A stretch of DNA of 64,000 nucleotides from G963704535 sp963704535 (GTDB lineage Bacteria; Chloroflexota; Chloroflexia; Chloroflexales; Roseiflexaceae), in NCBI GenBank assembly GCA_963704535.1, contig OY969916.1:10044001-10108000 (forward strand). The letters run 5' to 3'. The position numbers and the translations under genes are program-made. A model generated the notes under the pieces. It made no database searches. It was given only the letters and a program-made list of their open reading frames with translations, and was not told the origin of the DNA. Positions 1 through 7,264 of the stretch are shown one piece after another. The number at the start of each line of letters is the position of its first letter. The first letter of the stretch is position 1.

Positions 1-2
1 GC

Positions 3-251
3 TGCCTGACCGATCGGGGGATGGCGAAGATCTTCACCCGCTGGCTCAGGGACGAGCTGGGCATCGATAGGGTCCACGCACATCGGCTGCGGCACTCGTT
101 TGCATGTCTGATGCTCTGGAACGGGGCCGACATTAAGACGATCCAGGAGTTGTTGGGGCATAGCCAGCTCGGCACAACCGAGTGGTACCTGGAGGTCTTA
201 GACGAGCAGCGCCGAGGGGCGATCGGTCGGATTCCTGACTTCGGAGAGTAG
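3..251 (+). CDS. Tyrosine recombinase/integrase, C-terminal part (runs off left edge)
   Basis: The reading frame is open to the left edge, so this is the C-terminal end of a longer gene. It holds the catalytic core signature of the phage integrase/XerCD family: HRLRHS (the H-x-x-R box), LLGHSQLGTT (the second conserved His region) and the nucleophile Tyr in EWYLEV. These enzymes cut and rejoin DNA through a 3'-phosphotyrosine. The internal ATG at 21 is not a credible start, since the recombinase fold needs upstream sequence. Together with the toxin-antitoxin remnant and methylase tail over the next 2 kb it suggests the end of an integrated element. A perfect hairpin follows the stop codon. 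Whether it is full length cannot be seen here. Confidence 0.85.
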   Translation, partial: CLTDRGMAKIFTRWLRDELGIDRVHAHRLRHSFACLMLWNGADIKTIQELLGHSQLGTTEWYLEVLDEQRRGAIGRIPDFGE

Positions 252-261
252 AACCACGATC

Positions 262-294
262 GGGAGGGATTCCAGGGTTGTTGGAATCCCTCCC
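262..294. terminator. 13-bp perfect hairpin between convergent genes
   Basis: GGGAGGGATTCCA at 262-274 is repeated inverted at 282-294 with a 7-nt loop. It lies 10 bp after the integrase stop and between convergent genes, so it may terminate both. There is no clear T-run, so termination is an inference. Confidence 0.5.
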
Positions 295-383
295 TCCCCG
301 CCAATAGTTCTCCCCCTCGACGATTTCCTCGTACGCTCTCCACAGCCGTTTGGCCTCGCCTGATGGTGCAGCGCTCTCGCTTG

Positions 384-1100
384 TTATGTTCGCCCCAGTG
401 TTGGCTGCTCCGGTGGAGCCTTCAGGATGTACGCGGCCAACAGAGTGAGCCAAGCCCAGCCGATGGTGAGCGTGATGCGCTGGAACAGCCCTGCGTACTC
501 CGCCAAACCCGCAACTTGAGCAAAGCCCATGCTCGTGACGATGAACATCACCACGAAGGCGATACCAGTAACCACCGAGTAGATGCTCCATCTGCGCTCA
601 CCCCACCTGGTGAAGTGACGCGCGAACACAAAGCAGGCAATCGGCAAACCCAAGAAGACAAAGGCTGAGAAGAACCTGTGGAGGCGACCGGGCACGCTGT
701 ATTGCATGGGCAGGTTGGGGGTTCCAGGAGGGTAGCCGTTCAAAGGATCAGTAACGAAGATGCCGGCACCGAGTAAGCCGATCGCGATGATCCCAATCAG
801 CCGAGGCCCCCAGGTTGAGCCGCTACCGGATTGGAGGACATGCCGCAGACCAAAAGCGAAGGCAAGCGTTAAGAGGCCGGTGATAATGAAGCTGGCGGCT
901 TGCGTCCAGCCCTGTTCGCCGATAGACAGCGAGCTGATCGGATGTCGCAGCGGATTATAGTTGGCGCGAGTAGCCCCCTCCACGATCCAGGCGACGGTAA
1001 AAAACGGACCGGCGCTTGCACCGCACACGAGCAGCAATTTCGTCGTCACGTCGCTCTTCTGATGCATTCCTGCCGCAACCTCCTTGTCTTCGATGGCCAT
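384..1100 (-). CDS. DUF998 family integral membrane protein
   Basis: About 238 residues with six or seven predicted hydrophobic segments. The pattern NPLRHPISSLSIGEQGW after the first segment and a DPLNGYPPGTP loop are typical of DUF998 proteins, whose function is unknown. The frame is open upstream to 1244, but the ATG at 1100 (MAIEDKE) has AAGGAG close upstream and avoids a Ser/Thr-rich non-membrane leader. A second ATG at 1064 (MHQKSD) is also preceded by AAGGAGG and remains possible. It is convergent with the integrase fragment and lies just downstream of the antitoxin gene. Confidence 0.7.
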   Translation of the reverse strand: MAIEDKEVAAGMHQKSDVTTKLLLVCGASAGPFFTVAWIVEGATRANYNPLRHPISSLSIGEQGWTQAASFIITGLLTLAFAFGLRHVLQSGSGSTWGPRLIGIIAIGLLGAGIFVTDPLNGYPPGTPNLPMQYSVPGRLHRFFSAFVFLGLPIACFVFARHFTRWGERRWSIYSVVTGIAFVVMFIVTSMGFAQVAGLAEYAGLFQRITLTIGWAWLTLLAAYILKAPPEQPTLGRT

Positions 1101-1149
1101 ACATCTCCTTGGCGCTGAAGCGGTGGACATCGGAGCGAATTGTGAATGA

Positions 1150-1425
1150 TTATCCCGGTGGTTCTGATTCTTCGGCCACTTGCTGCCAGAACTCACCGTG
1201 CGGAATGCCACCACCTTGCTTGATACGCTCGGCGGCTTCATCAAGCAGCTGGCGAAGGTGTGGCGTGTGGGCCATCACGAGGCGCTCCAGGTCGTCTTCG
1301 TCGGTAATAGCGACGAGCGCGGCAACCGGCCGGCCGTTCTTAGTAATAATCACAGGCCCCTTTTTGACCTGCTCAAGATAGCTGCTGAGGCGGGCCTTGA
1401 TGTCTGCAACGGGTGCGATCTTCAT
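1150..1425 (-). CDS. Phd/YefM-type antitoxin
   Basis: A 91-residue protein with the classic Phd/YefM N-terminus: MKIAPVADIKARLSSYLEQV followed by GPVIITKNGRPVAALV. This beta-alpha fold binds operator DNA and the C-terminal helical tail (VMAHTPHLRQLLDEAAERI) normally wraps the toxin. GAGGAG lies 8 bases before the start, inside the end of the toxin gene. The toxin stop and this ATG overlap as ATGA, so the two are translationally coupled. The order is toxin first, which is the reverse of the commonest arrangement for phd/relE pairs. Confidence 0.85.
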   Translation of the reverse strand: MKIAPVADIKARLSSYLEQVKKGPVIITKNGRPVAALVAITDEDDLERLVMAHTPHLRQLLDEAAERIKQGGGIPHGEFWQQVAEESEPPG

Positions 1426-1732
1426 AGCTCGAACTCCTCTCCGCCAATCAACAGACGATTGCCATCTTTGATACCAACTGCCAGCACGTAGATTTCAAAT
1501 GTGTCTGCGATGCGGTAGAGCACGCGGAAGCGATTGTTTGGTCACAGCGCAACTCCCAATCGGCGCCGATCAATGTAGGCCGTTGCAGTGACTTGCGGTT
1601 GCGTGTTTCAACGCCAGGTTGATGACTGAGCTGCTGCTCAATTCTTTCCCGAATCAACGGGTGATATTTTCGATCAATCGCGGCCAGGTGTCTACGCACC
1701 TCAACATCATAGACGATCCGATAGCTCGCCAC
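1422..1732 (-). pseudogene. RelE/ParE-family toxin, frameshifted
   Basis: Starts with GTG at 1732 (MASYRIVYDVEVRRHLAAID) and reads as a RelE/ParE-type mRNA interferase or gyrase toxin through GADWELRCDQ. The matching C-terminus (NNRFRVLYRIADTFEIYVLA ... GIKDGN) continues in another frame to the TGA at 1422-1424. Adding one base in the AAA run near 1541 (minus strand CCAAACAATCG) restores a single frame of about 103 residues. So it is either a toxin inactivated by a 1-base deletion or a sequencing error. The stop overlaps the antitoxin ATG. The toxin sits upstream of its antitoxin. Confidence 0.75.
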
Positions 1733-2053
1733 TGATGACCTATACTATAGGCGGAATTATAGTCACCGTGGAGACAATTATAGCCTACACCTAGTATGGT
1801 CGTCAACTCGTGCGTCCCACTGGCATCTGCGGCGGCGCAGTGCGCCAAAGGAGATCGATCTCTTCGGGCGTCAGCCCATAGGCCTGGCTGTTATGCTGTT
1901 GGGCGAGCGTGAGTGGGAGCTGTGTCGGCGGCGATTCGCACAACCCCCCATCGCCAATTATCCACAATATCCACAGCATATCCACATATCGTGGTGCTCC
2001 AGATTAGCACCACTAGATATATGCAAGCCGCTGAAGTGCTCGTCGGAAGCCGG
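1733..2053 (-). pseudogene. Possible 3' remnant of an Eco57I-type DNA methylase gene, with flanking non-coding DNA
   Basis: The minus-strand frame ending at 1803 contains QAYGLTPEEIDLLWRTAPPQMP about 20 codons before its stop. Endings of this type occur at the C-termini of large N6-adenine methylase/restriction proteins (recalled family pattern, not searched). Upstream, at about 1920-1985, the frame becomes non-descript and no body of a methylase is present, so this can only be a truncated tail. The rest of 1733-1802 holds AT-rich stretches (TATAAT-like) that could serve as promoter of the toxin gene. Nothing else is recognisable. Confidence 0.3.
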
Positions 2054-3259
2054 TTACGTGGACCGGCGCGCGGATCGCGGGGACGGAGTGGGCATGAGCG
2101 CAAGTGCTGCAAGCACCAGCACACCTGCACCTATCCAATATGGTGCGCCGGGCATCACGCGCTCGTAGGCCAGCCCGGCCCAGAGCGGGCCGAAGATGCT
2201 CATCAAGCTGGTCAACGCCGTGGTCACGCCCATGAGCGCGCCCTGCTCGCGCGGCGAGACCCGGTTGGCCGTGAGCGCGGCCAGGGTCGGAAAGACGAAG
2301 CTGCTGGCGGCGTGTCTGAGCACGACCGTGGAGGCCAGCAGCCAGAAACTGGGCGCGGCGGCGCTTGCCAGCCCGGCGAATGCCTGGCCCGCCAAGCACA
2401 CGATCGCGATGTGTCGTTCGCCGTAGCGCGGGACCAGCCGCGGCACCAGGGCCGCCTGCACTACGGCGATCGCGACGCCCACCAGCGCCATGAGGAAGCC
2501 GACGTGCGCGGGCTGGGCGGCGTAGCGCTCGATCGCGAACAGCGTCTCGGTGCTGTTCATGCCGTTAAAGGCGACGTTGAACAGGCACAGCACCAGCAGC
2601 GGCTGCCGCATGCCGGGCCTGCGCGCCAGCGCGAAGATCGACCCGAACGGGTTGAGATCGGCCATGTGCAGCGGGGTGGTCGCGTGCTGCTCGCCGGGCA
2701 GCAACTCGGGCAGCAGCACGATGCCGAGCAGCAGGCTGAGCAGCGCGAGCGCGGCGCCGGCGTACGCCGGCGCGTCCAGGCTGATCCGGCCGAGCCCGGC
2801 GCCCAGTGCCGGGCCGAGGATGAGGCCCAGCCCCCACGCCATGCCGATCAGGGTGAAGTTCTTGGCGCGCTCTTCGGGCGCGGAGATGTCGGCGATGTAG
2901 GCGGCGGCGGTGGATTGGTTGCCGGCCGCGAGCCCGCCGATCAGCCGCGATACGAAGAGCACCCACAGCGCGCCGCCGAGGCCGAGGACCACGTAGCCGA
3001 CGATGGAGCCGAAGAGGCTCAGGAGCAGCACTGGGCGGCGGCCGTAGTGGTCGCCGAGCTTGCCTAGCGCGGGCGCGCCGAAGAACTGCGCGGCGGCGTA
3101 GATCACGGTCAGCATTGTGACCATTAGCGCGTCGTCGCTGTAGCGGCGCACCAGGAAGGGCGCGATCGGGAACAGCATGCTCAGGCCGATCACATCCATC
3201 AGTAGGATGAAGAAGATCAGCCTGAGCGCGGCTTTTGCCGGCGGCTCATGGGCGCCCAT
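2054..3259 (-). CDS. MFS drug/metabolite efflux transporter
   Basis: About 401 residues with twelve hydrophobic segments. The first helix DVIGLSMLFPIAPFLV and the loop 2-3 motif GKLGDHYGRRPVLL (motif A of DHA1-type exporters such as TetA) identify a proton-driven major facilitator efflux protein; GMAWGLGLILGPALGAGLG matches the antiporter motif C. The chosen ATG at 3259 (MGAHEPP) overlaps the 3' end of the upstream regulator by 14 bases, indicating translational coupling; the longer open frame to 3463 is Arg/Thr-rich and is a shadow of the regulator. The substrate is unknown, but a co-transcribed BmrR-like regulator points to multidrug efflux. Confidence 0.88.
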   Translation of the reverse strand: MGAHEPPAKAALRLIFFILLMDVIGLSMLFPIAPFLVRRYSDDALMVTMLTVIYAAAQFFGAPALGKLGDHYGRRPVLLLSLFGSIVGYVVLGLGGALWVLFVSRLIGGLAAGNQSTAAAYIADISAPEERAKNFTLIGMAWGLGLILGPALGAGLGRISLDAPAYAGAALALLSLLLGIVLLPELLPGEQHATTPLHMADLNPFGSIFALARRPGMRQPLLVLCLFNVAFNGMNSTETLFAIERYAAQPAHVGFLMALVGVAIAVVQAALVPRLVPRYGERHIAIVCLAGQAFAGLASAAAPSFWLLASTVVLRHAASSFVFPTLAALTANRVSPREQGALMGVTTALTSLMSIFGPLWAGLAYERVMPGAPYWIGAGVLVLAALALMPTPSPRSARRST

Positions 3260-4103
3260 GGTCGGCTCCGGGCGCGGGGGCGTCGTATGGCTGGGCCGGT
3301 CGGACCGGCCACTGCACTTCGGTTCGGTACGCCGGCGCCTGCCCGTCAGCCGGGTGCATCCAGTAGACTTCGCGCGGTGGGCCGTGCGGTTCGTAGCCGT
3401 GCGCCTGCGCCCATTCGAGAATCGCCCAGTAGATCGCCCACAGGTCGGCGTGCGGGCCGACATGCGTCACGTAGGCGACCAGGCCGCCGTCGAGGAGCCG
3501 GCTGGTCATGCGCCCGGCATGCGCGATGGGTCCTGTGATTGGCACCGCGATCTCTGAATCGACCAGCTCCTCGCTGTACTCGTGCGAGATGCGCAGGGGC
3601 GGCGCGTCGCAGCAGCGCACCCCGACCTGGGTTGTATAGGCGTGGATCTCGTCGACCAGCGCCGGGATCATGCGGCGTTCGTCGTCGGGCGTGGCGTGGA
3701 TGCGGATGCCGGCGACCAACTGCGGCGGCAACTCCTTGACTTGCACGGCGAAGGCCATGTCGTCGGCTTGATGATCGATGAGCTGTTGCAGCAGCCGCAG
3801 CGCCTGCTGGTCTTTGGCGATGCGAGCCTCGATACGCTGCCGGTGCTCGTGGAGGTGGCCATCCATCGCTTCGGGCGTGGGGGCATGCAGCACGGCGTGG
3901 ATCGCCTCCAGCGGCATGTCGATCGAGCGGAGCAGGCGAATCCGGCGTGCCAGCGGGAGTTGGGTGATGCTGTAGTAGCGATAGCCCGAGTCGGCATCGA
4001 CCAGCAGCGGGCGCAGCAGTCCGAGCGCATCGTACATGTGCAGGGCTTTGATGGTTAGCCGGGAGATCTGGGCAAACCGGCCGATCGAGATCAGATCGCG
4101 CAT
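3246..4103 (-). CDS. MerR-family regulator with GyrI-like effector domain (BmrR/BltR type)
   Basis: 285 residues. The N-terminal winged helix (LISIGRFAQISRLTIKALHMYDALGLLRP, residues 4-32, then DSGYRYYS wing) is a MerR DNA-binding domain; residues about 70-120 form the dimerisation coiled coil; residues about 125-275 resemble the GyrI/Bmr effector domain that binds lipophilic cations. AGGAGG (4109-4114) lies 5 bases before the ATG. The promoter upstream has the elongated 19-bp spacer that MerR proteins act on. The efflux gene overlaps its 3' end, so this is an autoregulated regulator-pump operon in which ligand binding should induce the pump (family knowledge). Confidence 0.9.
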   Translation of the reverse strand: MRDLISIGRFAQISRLTIKALHMYDALGLLRPLLVDADSGYRYYSITQLPLARRIRLLRSIDMPLEAIHAVLHAPTPEAMDGHLHEHRQRIEARIAKDQQALRLLQQLIDHQADDMAFAVQVKELPPQLVAGIRIHATPDDERRMIPALVDEIHAYTTQVGVRCCDAPPLRISHEYSEELVDSEIAVPITGPIAHAGRMTSRLLDGGLVAYVTHVGPHADLWAIYWAILEWAQAHGYEPHGPPREVYWMHPADGQAPAYRTEVQWPVRPAQPYDAPAPGADHGRP

Positions 4104-4123
4104 AGGTGCCTCCTTTCAGTGCC

Positions 4124-4154
4124 ACTATACAGTCGCACCCAGGGGCAGAGTCAA
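4124..4154 (-). promoter_or_regulatory. MerR-type promoter with 19-bp spacer
   Basis: On the minus strand TTGACT (4154-4149) and TATAGT (4129-4124) are separated by exactly 19 bp instead of 17. This over-long spacer is the hallmark of promoters activated by MerR proteins through DNA untwisting. The spacer holds an imperfect dyad, GCCCCTGGGTGC. The -10 lies about 21 bp before the regulator ATG. Confidence 0.75.
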
Positions 4155-4213
4155 GTGCGGTTCTGGCGCATTTACGATTGCTTAGGGAAGTGGAACCTGT
4201 AAAGCGTCCAGCC

Positions 4214-4270
4214 GTGAAACGTGAAACGTGAAACGTGATGCGTGAGGGTCTTTCACATTTTACGTTTCAC
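4214..4270. repeat. Degenerate heptamer array, unit GTGAAAC, with inverted partner
   Basis: GTGAAAC occurs at 4214, 4221 and 4228, followed in register by GTGATGC and GTGAGGG; an inverted copy GTTTCAC lies at 4264-4270 with TTTCAC at 4251. The whole can fold as a hairpin. It lies between the nucleotidyltransferase stop and the MerR promoter. Period is exactly 7. Confidence 0.85.
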
Positions 4271-5168
4271 GCGCGCTTTGGGATGAAGGGGTGTGATCCC
4301 ACGCTGGACGATGGTAGCGAAAAATGTCGCGCAGCCGCGCAACATCGATCTGTGGCATCTGCCGTTCGATCAGATCATACGTCTCCTCGACCAACTCAGC
4401 CAGGGCGCGTGCGCCATCGGCCGGTTCAACCTGGTAGACGTGTGTGAGGCGCTGCACCAGATTCGGCGGCTTATGTGCGAATCGTTCGGCAACCACATCG
4501 AGCCACTTGAAGCCAAAATAATAGACTCGATTGAGACCGAGCAATACGTGGAGGAGTTGGTGCTGCACTTGGGTGTAGGAGTGGTACAGCATCATTAAGT
4601 TGGTGCCGCGCTTGAGCAACATCTCCCAACGCCAGAAGTGATCGATCTGGGCATAGCGGCCGACGACGGCGAGCGCAAGTTCCTCCGGGTATGCGGCCGC
4701 GCGAGCTTTCCAGTGCTGAATAAGCTCGGCATTATGCAGAGCGGCGCCATCGACAACGCCGGCGATCAGATTTTGCTTCAGCAGATCAGGGATGTGCTGG
4801 TGGAGCACCACATTGAATGTACGATCCAGAAAATCGGTGGTGTAGTGGGCGACTTCGACCAGGATACCGCTCTTCGGCTGGTCGGGGGACGCGCGCCCGA
4901 TCATGTAGTCATCGGACCAGACTTCTTCGGTGGGGTCGTAGGGATAGAGGGCCAGCAGATCGCCGCCACTGCGGGTGGCTGCCTCGTGGCGTTCGGCATC
5001 GGTGGGCGGCTGATGCCAAAACACGCCCAACTCGATATCCGAGTAGCGGTCGGCATGGCCGCGTGCCGTCGAGCCGCCCACCAGGACCGCAGCGACATGT
5101 GGATTCGCGGCGTAGATCGGAGCCAGGCGCTCGGCAATGGTGTGGCGCCACTGACTCGCTGTGTTCAT
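4260..5168 (-). CDS. Nucleotidyltransferase of the pol-beta superfamily (DUF4037-like)
   Basis: 302 residues. Residues 27-50 read AVLVGGSTARGHADRYSDIE: the GGS box at 31-33 and the DxE metal pair (D44, E46) of the DNA polymerase beta nucleotidyltransferase fold. The rest is helical and resembles the DUF4037/kanamycin-nucleotidyltransferase-like group, which transfer NMP to small molecules, RNA or proteins; the substrate cannot be told. It follows the PD-(D/E)XK/HEPN-like gene on the same strand after 51 bp. A minimal nucleotidyltransferase next to a HEPN-type protein recalls MNT-HEPN toxin-antitoxin modules, but this protein is larger than typical MNT antitoxins. Its last codons run into the GTGAAAC heptamer array. 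Confidence 0.8.
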   Translation of the reverse strand: MNTASQWRHTIAERLAPIYAANPHVAAVLVGGSTARGHADRYSDIELGVFWHQPPTDAERHEAATRSGGDLLALYPYDPTEEVWSDDYMIGRASPDQPKSGILVEVAHYTTDFLDRTFNVVLHQHIPDLLKQNLIAGVVDGAALHNAELIQHWKARAAAYPEELALAVVGRYAQIDHFWRWEMLLKRGTNLMMLYHSYTQVQHQLLHVLLGLNRVYYFGFKWLDVVAERFAHKPPNLVQRLTHVYQVEPADGARALAELVEETYDLIERQMPQIDVARLRDIFRYHRPAWDHTPSSQSARET

Positions 5169-5219
5169 TGGTGGTCCTCGATATACGCTGTCCGACTGGC
5201 TCCTCGCGTATTGGAGGCG

Positions 5220-5888
5220 TTAGGAGGGTATATGTCGTCGTATGAGTTGATCTGCGACGTGCAGTACCTGCTCCAGCGTACTCGCGAACGATTGCTGTTC
5301 TTTGTATCCATGCACGACAGTGTTCCGTGCTTGCAAACCACGCTGTAAGCTCTGGTACTGCTCCTTATCGAGCACCCCGTAGGTGAACAGGCTTTTCGTA
5401 AGCTGGCTCGGATTATGTTGTGCGACTGGAATAGCTTCCTCATCGGCGATGGCGCGCAGCAATGCTTCGGTCGCGGACCAGGCCAACAGCAGGGCGGCCT
5501 CTCCGTGTTCCTGATCCGATAACTGCCGCGCTTCACCAAGGCGATATGTGATATCGAGTTGATCAAGTGAGACTGCATCTTTGAGCTGTAGTAATGAACG
5601 ATCCTTCGGGTTCGTCACCACAAGCTCAAACCGCCAGGATGGCTGATCGTGAAGTGCTTGTGCAACGGCATCAAGTTCCGGGGCGTCTACGAGGGACTCT
5701 TGCGTTCGCACTTCGACAATCACGTTTTCCTCGGCACTGCGGGCCAGCATATCGATACTGAAGGGAGCAAGAAACTCCGGCAGTTGATCGGAGCTTGGCT
5801 CAATGATGACATCATAGCCGCGCTGGCGATATTCACGAGCGACTTCGAGTAGGCGCTGATGCTCACGTGCGGTTGTATGGAGGGTCAT
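5220..5888 (-). CDS. Uncharacterised protein: PD-(D/E)XK-like N-terminus plus HEPN-like C-terminus
   Basis: 222 residues, no firm family recognised. Residues 25-65 (YDVIIEP ... FSIDMLARSAEENVIVEVR) match the beta-strand pattern of the PD-(D/E)XK nuclease fold with D46, E59 and R61 (Arg in place of Lys); AHJR-like restriction-endonuclease-fold domains look like this. Residues 125-215 are helical and contain ARNTVVHGYK (R188-N189-x3-H193), the RNxxxH signature of HEPN ribonucleases. The ATG overlaps the stop of the upstream RusA-like gene as ATGA, so they are co-translated. The nucleotidyltransferase follows. The two domain assignments are pattern-based and need profile searches; toxin or defence function is inference. 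Confidence 0.6.
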   Translation of the reverse strand: MTLHTTAREHQRLLEVAREYRQRGYDVIIEPSSDQLPEFLAPFSIDMLARSAEENVIVEVRTQESLVDAPELDAVAQALHDQPSWRFELVVTNPKDRSLLQLKDAVSLDQLDITYRLGEARQLSDQEHGEAALLLAWSATEALLRAIADEEAIPVAQHNPSQLTKSLFTYGVLDKEQYQSLQRGLQARNTVVHGYKEQQSFASTLEQVLHVADQLIRRHIPS

Positions 5889-6298
5889 CGGGTCAACTCC
5901 TCATGGTCGGGCGCCACGTCGATGCGTATGTAGAGAAATTCGTTACCGCGACAGAAGCCCTCGGCAAGCACCGGCGACATACCACGGACGCGGAAACTGC
6001 CATTTAGATCGGTTTTGCGAACGTAGGTGTCCGTAATCTGATGGTCGTCCTCATAAACGAGACCGTTCAGCGCATCCTGAATAGGCTTGACCAAGTTGTC
6101 GTTATCAATGCGCACCGAAACGCCATCGTGATAGTACGTCACCGTAAAGCTGAGTCGCGCCCGCACAGGCGGCGTGTTGGCGGGCCAGCGCTGTGCTGCC
6201 GCAGTTCGCACAGTGTGCTGCCATGCGTGCAGTCGGGCGGCATGCCGCGTTTGGTGTGAGACAGGAGGGCCATCAACGGTGAATTCGAATGGCAGCAT
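5885..6298 (-). CDS. RusA-family Holliday junction resolvase-like endonuclease
   Basis: 137 residues, close to the 120 residues of E. coli RusA. The signature RIDNDNLVKPIQDALNGLVY followed by DDHQITD carries the acidic residues (D65, D67, D75, D84/D85) and Lys71 that correspond to the RusA metal centre. RusA resolves four-way junctions and is usually phage-borne; here no phage genes surround it. It is the first gene of a minus-strand operon with the PD-(D/E)XK/HEPN-like gene (4-base overlap) and probably the nucleotidyltransferase. Confidence 0.85.
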   Translation of the reverse strand: MLPFEFTVDGPPVSHQTRHAARLHAWQHTVRTAAAQRWPANTPPVRARLSFTVTYYHDGVSVRIDNDNLVKPIQDALNGLVYEDDHQITDTYVRKTDLNGSFRVRGMSPVLAEGFCRGNEFLYIRIDVAPDHEELTR

Positions 6299-6852
6299 AG
6301 GCGCTTCGCCCTCGGCCCTCGGTCAAAACGGATGCATTATTATACCAGACACAGATTCTACAGATGCGGCGCAGGCGGGCATTCGAGAGCGGAGAACATC
6401 AGATGTCGCCGCTCCACATTTATATCCAGAAGGATCGCACTCTTAGATCCCTCATTGGGAGCCTTCCTCGTCTTCGGCGGAGGGTTCAGCGGCCTGCTGC
6501 GCGCCCGCGCCAACGTTGTATTATTGTATTGTAATGGAACATCCACTATGTCGAAAGGCTTATTTCGGGAAATGGTGTAAACCGTTTGTCCCTTGAGTTG
6601 TTGAGCACGATCCCAAATGTTTGTCATATAGTCCTCGCAAGGGTGAAACTGATAACGGCTCTGCTATCGTACTCGTAGTTTACGGCTGGGTCAAGAGTGA
6701 TTCGATGCACTTGACCTTCGCGTGCCTTCGCGCGGCTTCGCGGATCAGCATATGGGACGATTGACAACCACCACACCCACAGATATAATCCCGGCGAACT
6801 CCCAACCAAAGTGAGCTGATACATCTTCCCAAGCACAAAAAGGAACCGCGCA
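6299..6852. other. Intergenic region between divergent units
   Basis: Apart from the doubtful small frame at 6358-6627 nothing coding is seen. Near 6712-6740 there is a run of related TTCGCG units (CCTTCGCGTGCCTTCGCG), similar to the TTCGTG-type units found again at 8450-8573. The region separates the minus-strand RusA operon from the plus-strand acyl carrier protein gene and must hold both promoters; no convincing -35/-10 pair stood out. Confidence 0.5.
6358..6627 (-). CDS. Possible small protein, N-terminus plausible, C-terminus doubtful
   Basis: Begins MTNIWDRAQQLKGQTVYTIS with GAGG 5 bases upstream. The first 30 residues look like a folded start (LKGQTVYTISRNKPFDIVDV), similar in style to short Chloroflexota proteins of unknown function. 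From about residue 31 the composition changes to Arg/Pro-rich sequence, suggesting truncation or a frameshift around 6535. No function can be proposed. Confidence 0.35.
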   Translation of the reverse strand: MTNIWDRAQQLKGQTVYTISRNKPFDIVDVPLQYNNTTLARARSRPLNPPPKTRKAPNEGSKSAILLDINVERRHLMFSALECPPAPHL

Positions 6853-7095
6853 ATGACGCCCGATACGATCAAATCAGAGACTCGCGAGTTTATCGGTAAA
6901 TTCTTCCCCAGCCAGGATCTGGAGGATGGTGACGATATCTTCGCGCTCGGCTTCGTGAACTCGCTGTTCGCCATGCAGTTGGTCATGTTCGTCGAGAAGA
7001 CCTTCGCCATGACCGTCGAGGACGACGACCTCAACATCGACAATTTCCGCTCGATCGACGCGATCTGCAATCTGGTGGTGAGTAAGAATCCCTAG
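6853..7095 (+). CDS. Stand-alone acyl carrier protein
   Basis: 80 residues. LGFVNSLFAMQLVMFVE is the helix-2 motif of acyl/peptidyl carrier proteins, with Ser37 as the phosphopantetheine attachment site; the usual D-S-L is N-S-L here. The acidic residues after it (EDDD) fit a carrier protein surface. AAGGA lies 9 bases upstream. The partner is the FkbH-like gene 170 bp downstream on the same strand, an arrangement known from loading of a glyceryl unit derived from 1,3-bisphosphoglycerate onto a discrete carrier. It is not the fatty-acid synthesis ACP by context, as no fab genes are near. Confidence 0.85.
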   Translation: MTPDTIKSETREFIGKFFPSQDLEDGDDIFALGFVNSLFAMQLVMFVEKTFAMTVEDDDLNIDNFRSIDAICNLVVSKNP

Positions 7096-7264
7096 CGCAG
7101 TTCCAAAGAAGATGTTCGGCCATCGAACACCGATGCTGCGGATGAAGCGGATGTCCACGGATGGCTTCTTTTTCCTGATCTGTACAGATCGGTTCGATCC
7201 GCCTGATCCGTGATCTATTCCTTACGTCGTTGCTTGAAAGAGCACTAGATTTCCTATCAAGGAT

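Noticed and set aside
1913..3067. Long plus-strand open frame of 384 codons opposite the MFS gene
   Set aside because: Gly/Arg/His-rich, no domain pattern, and lies antisense to a clear MFS transporter; a product of high-GC codon bias.
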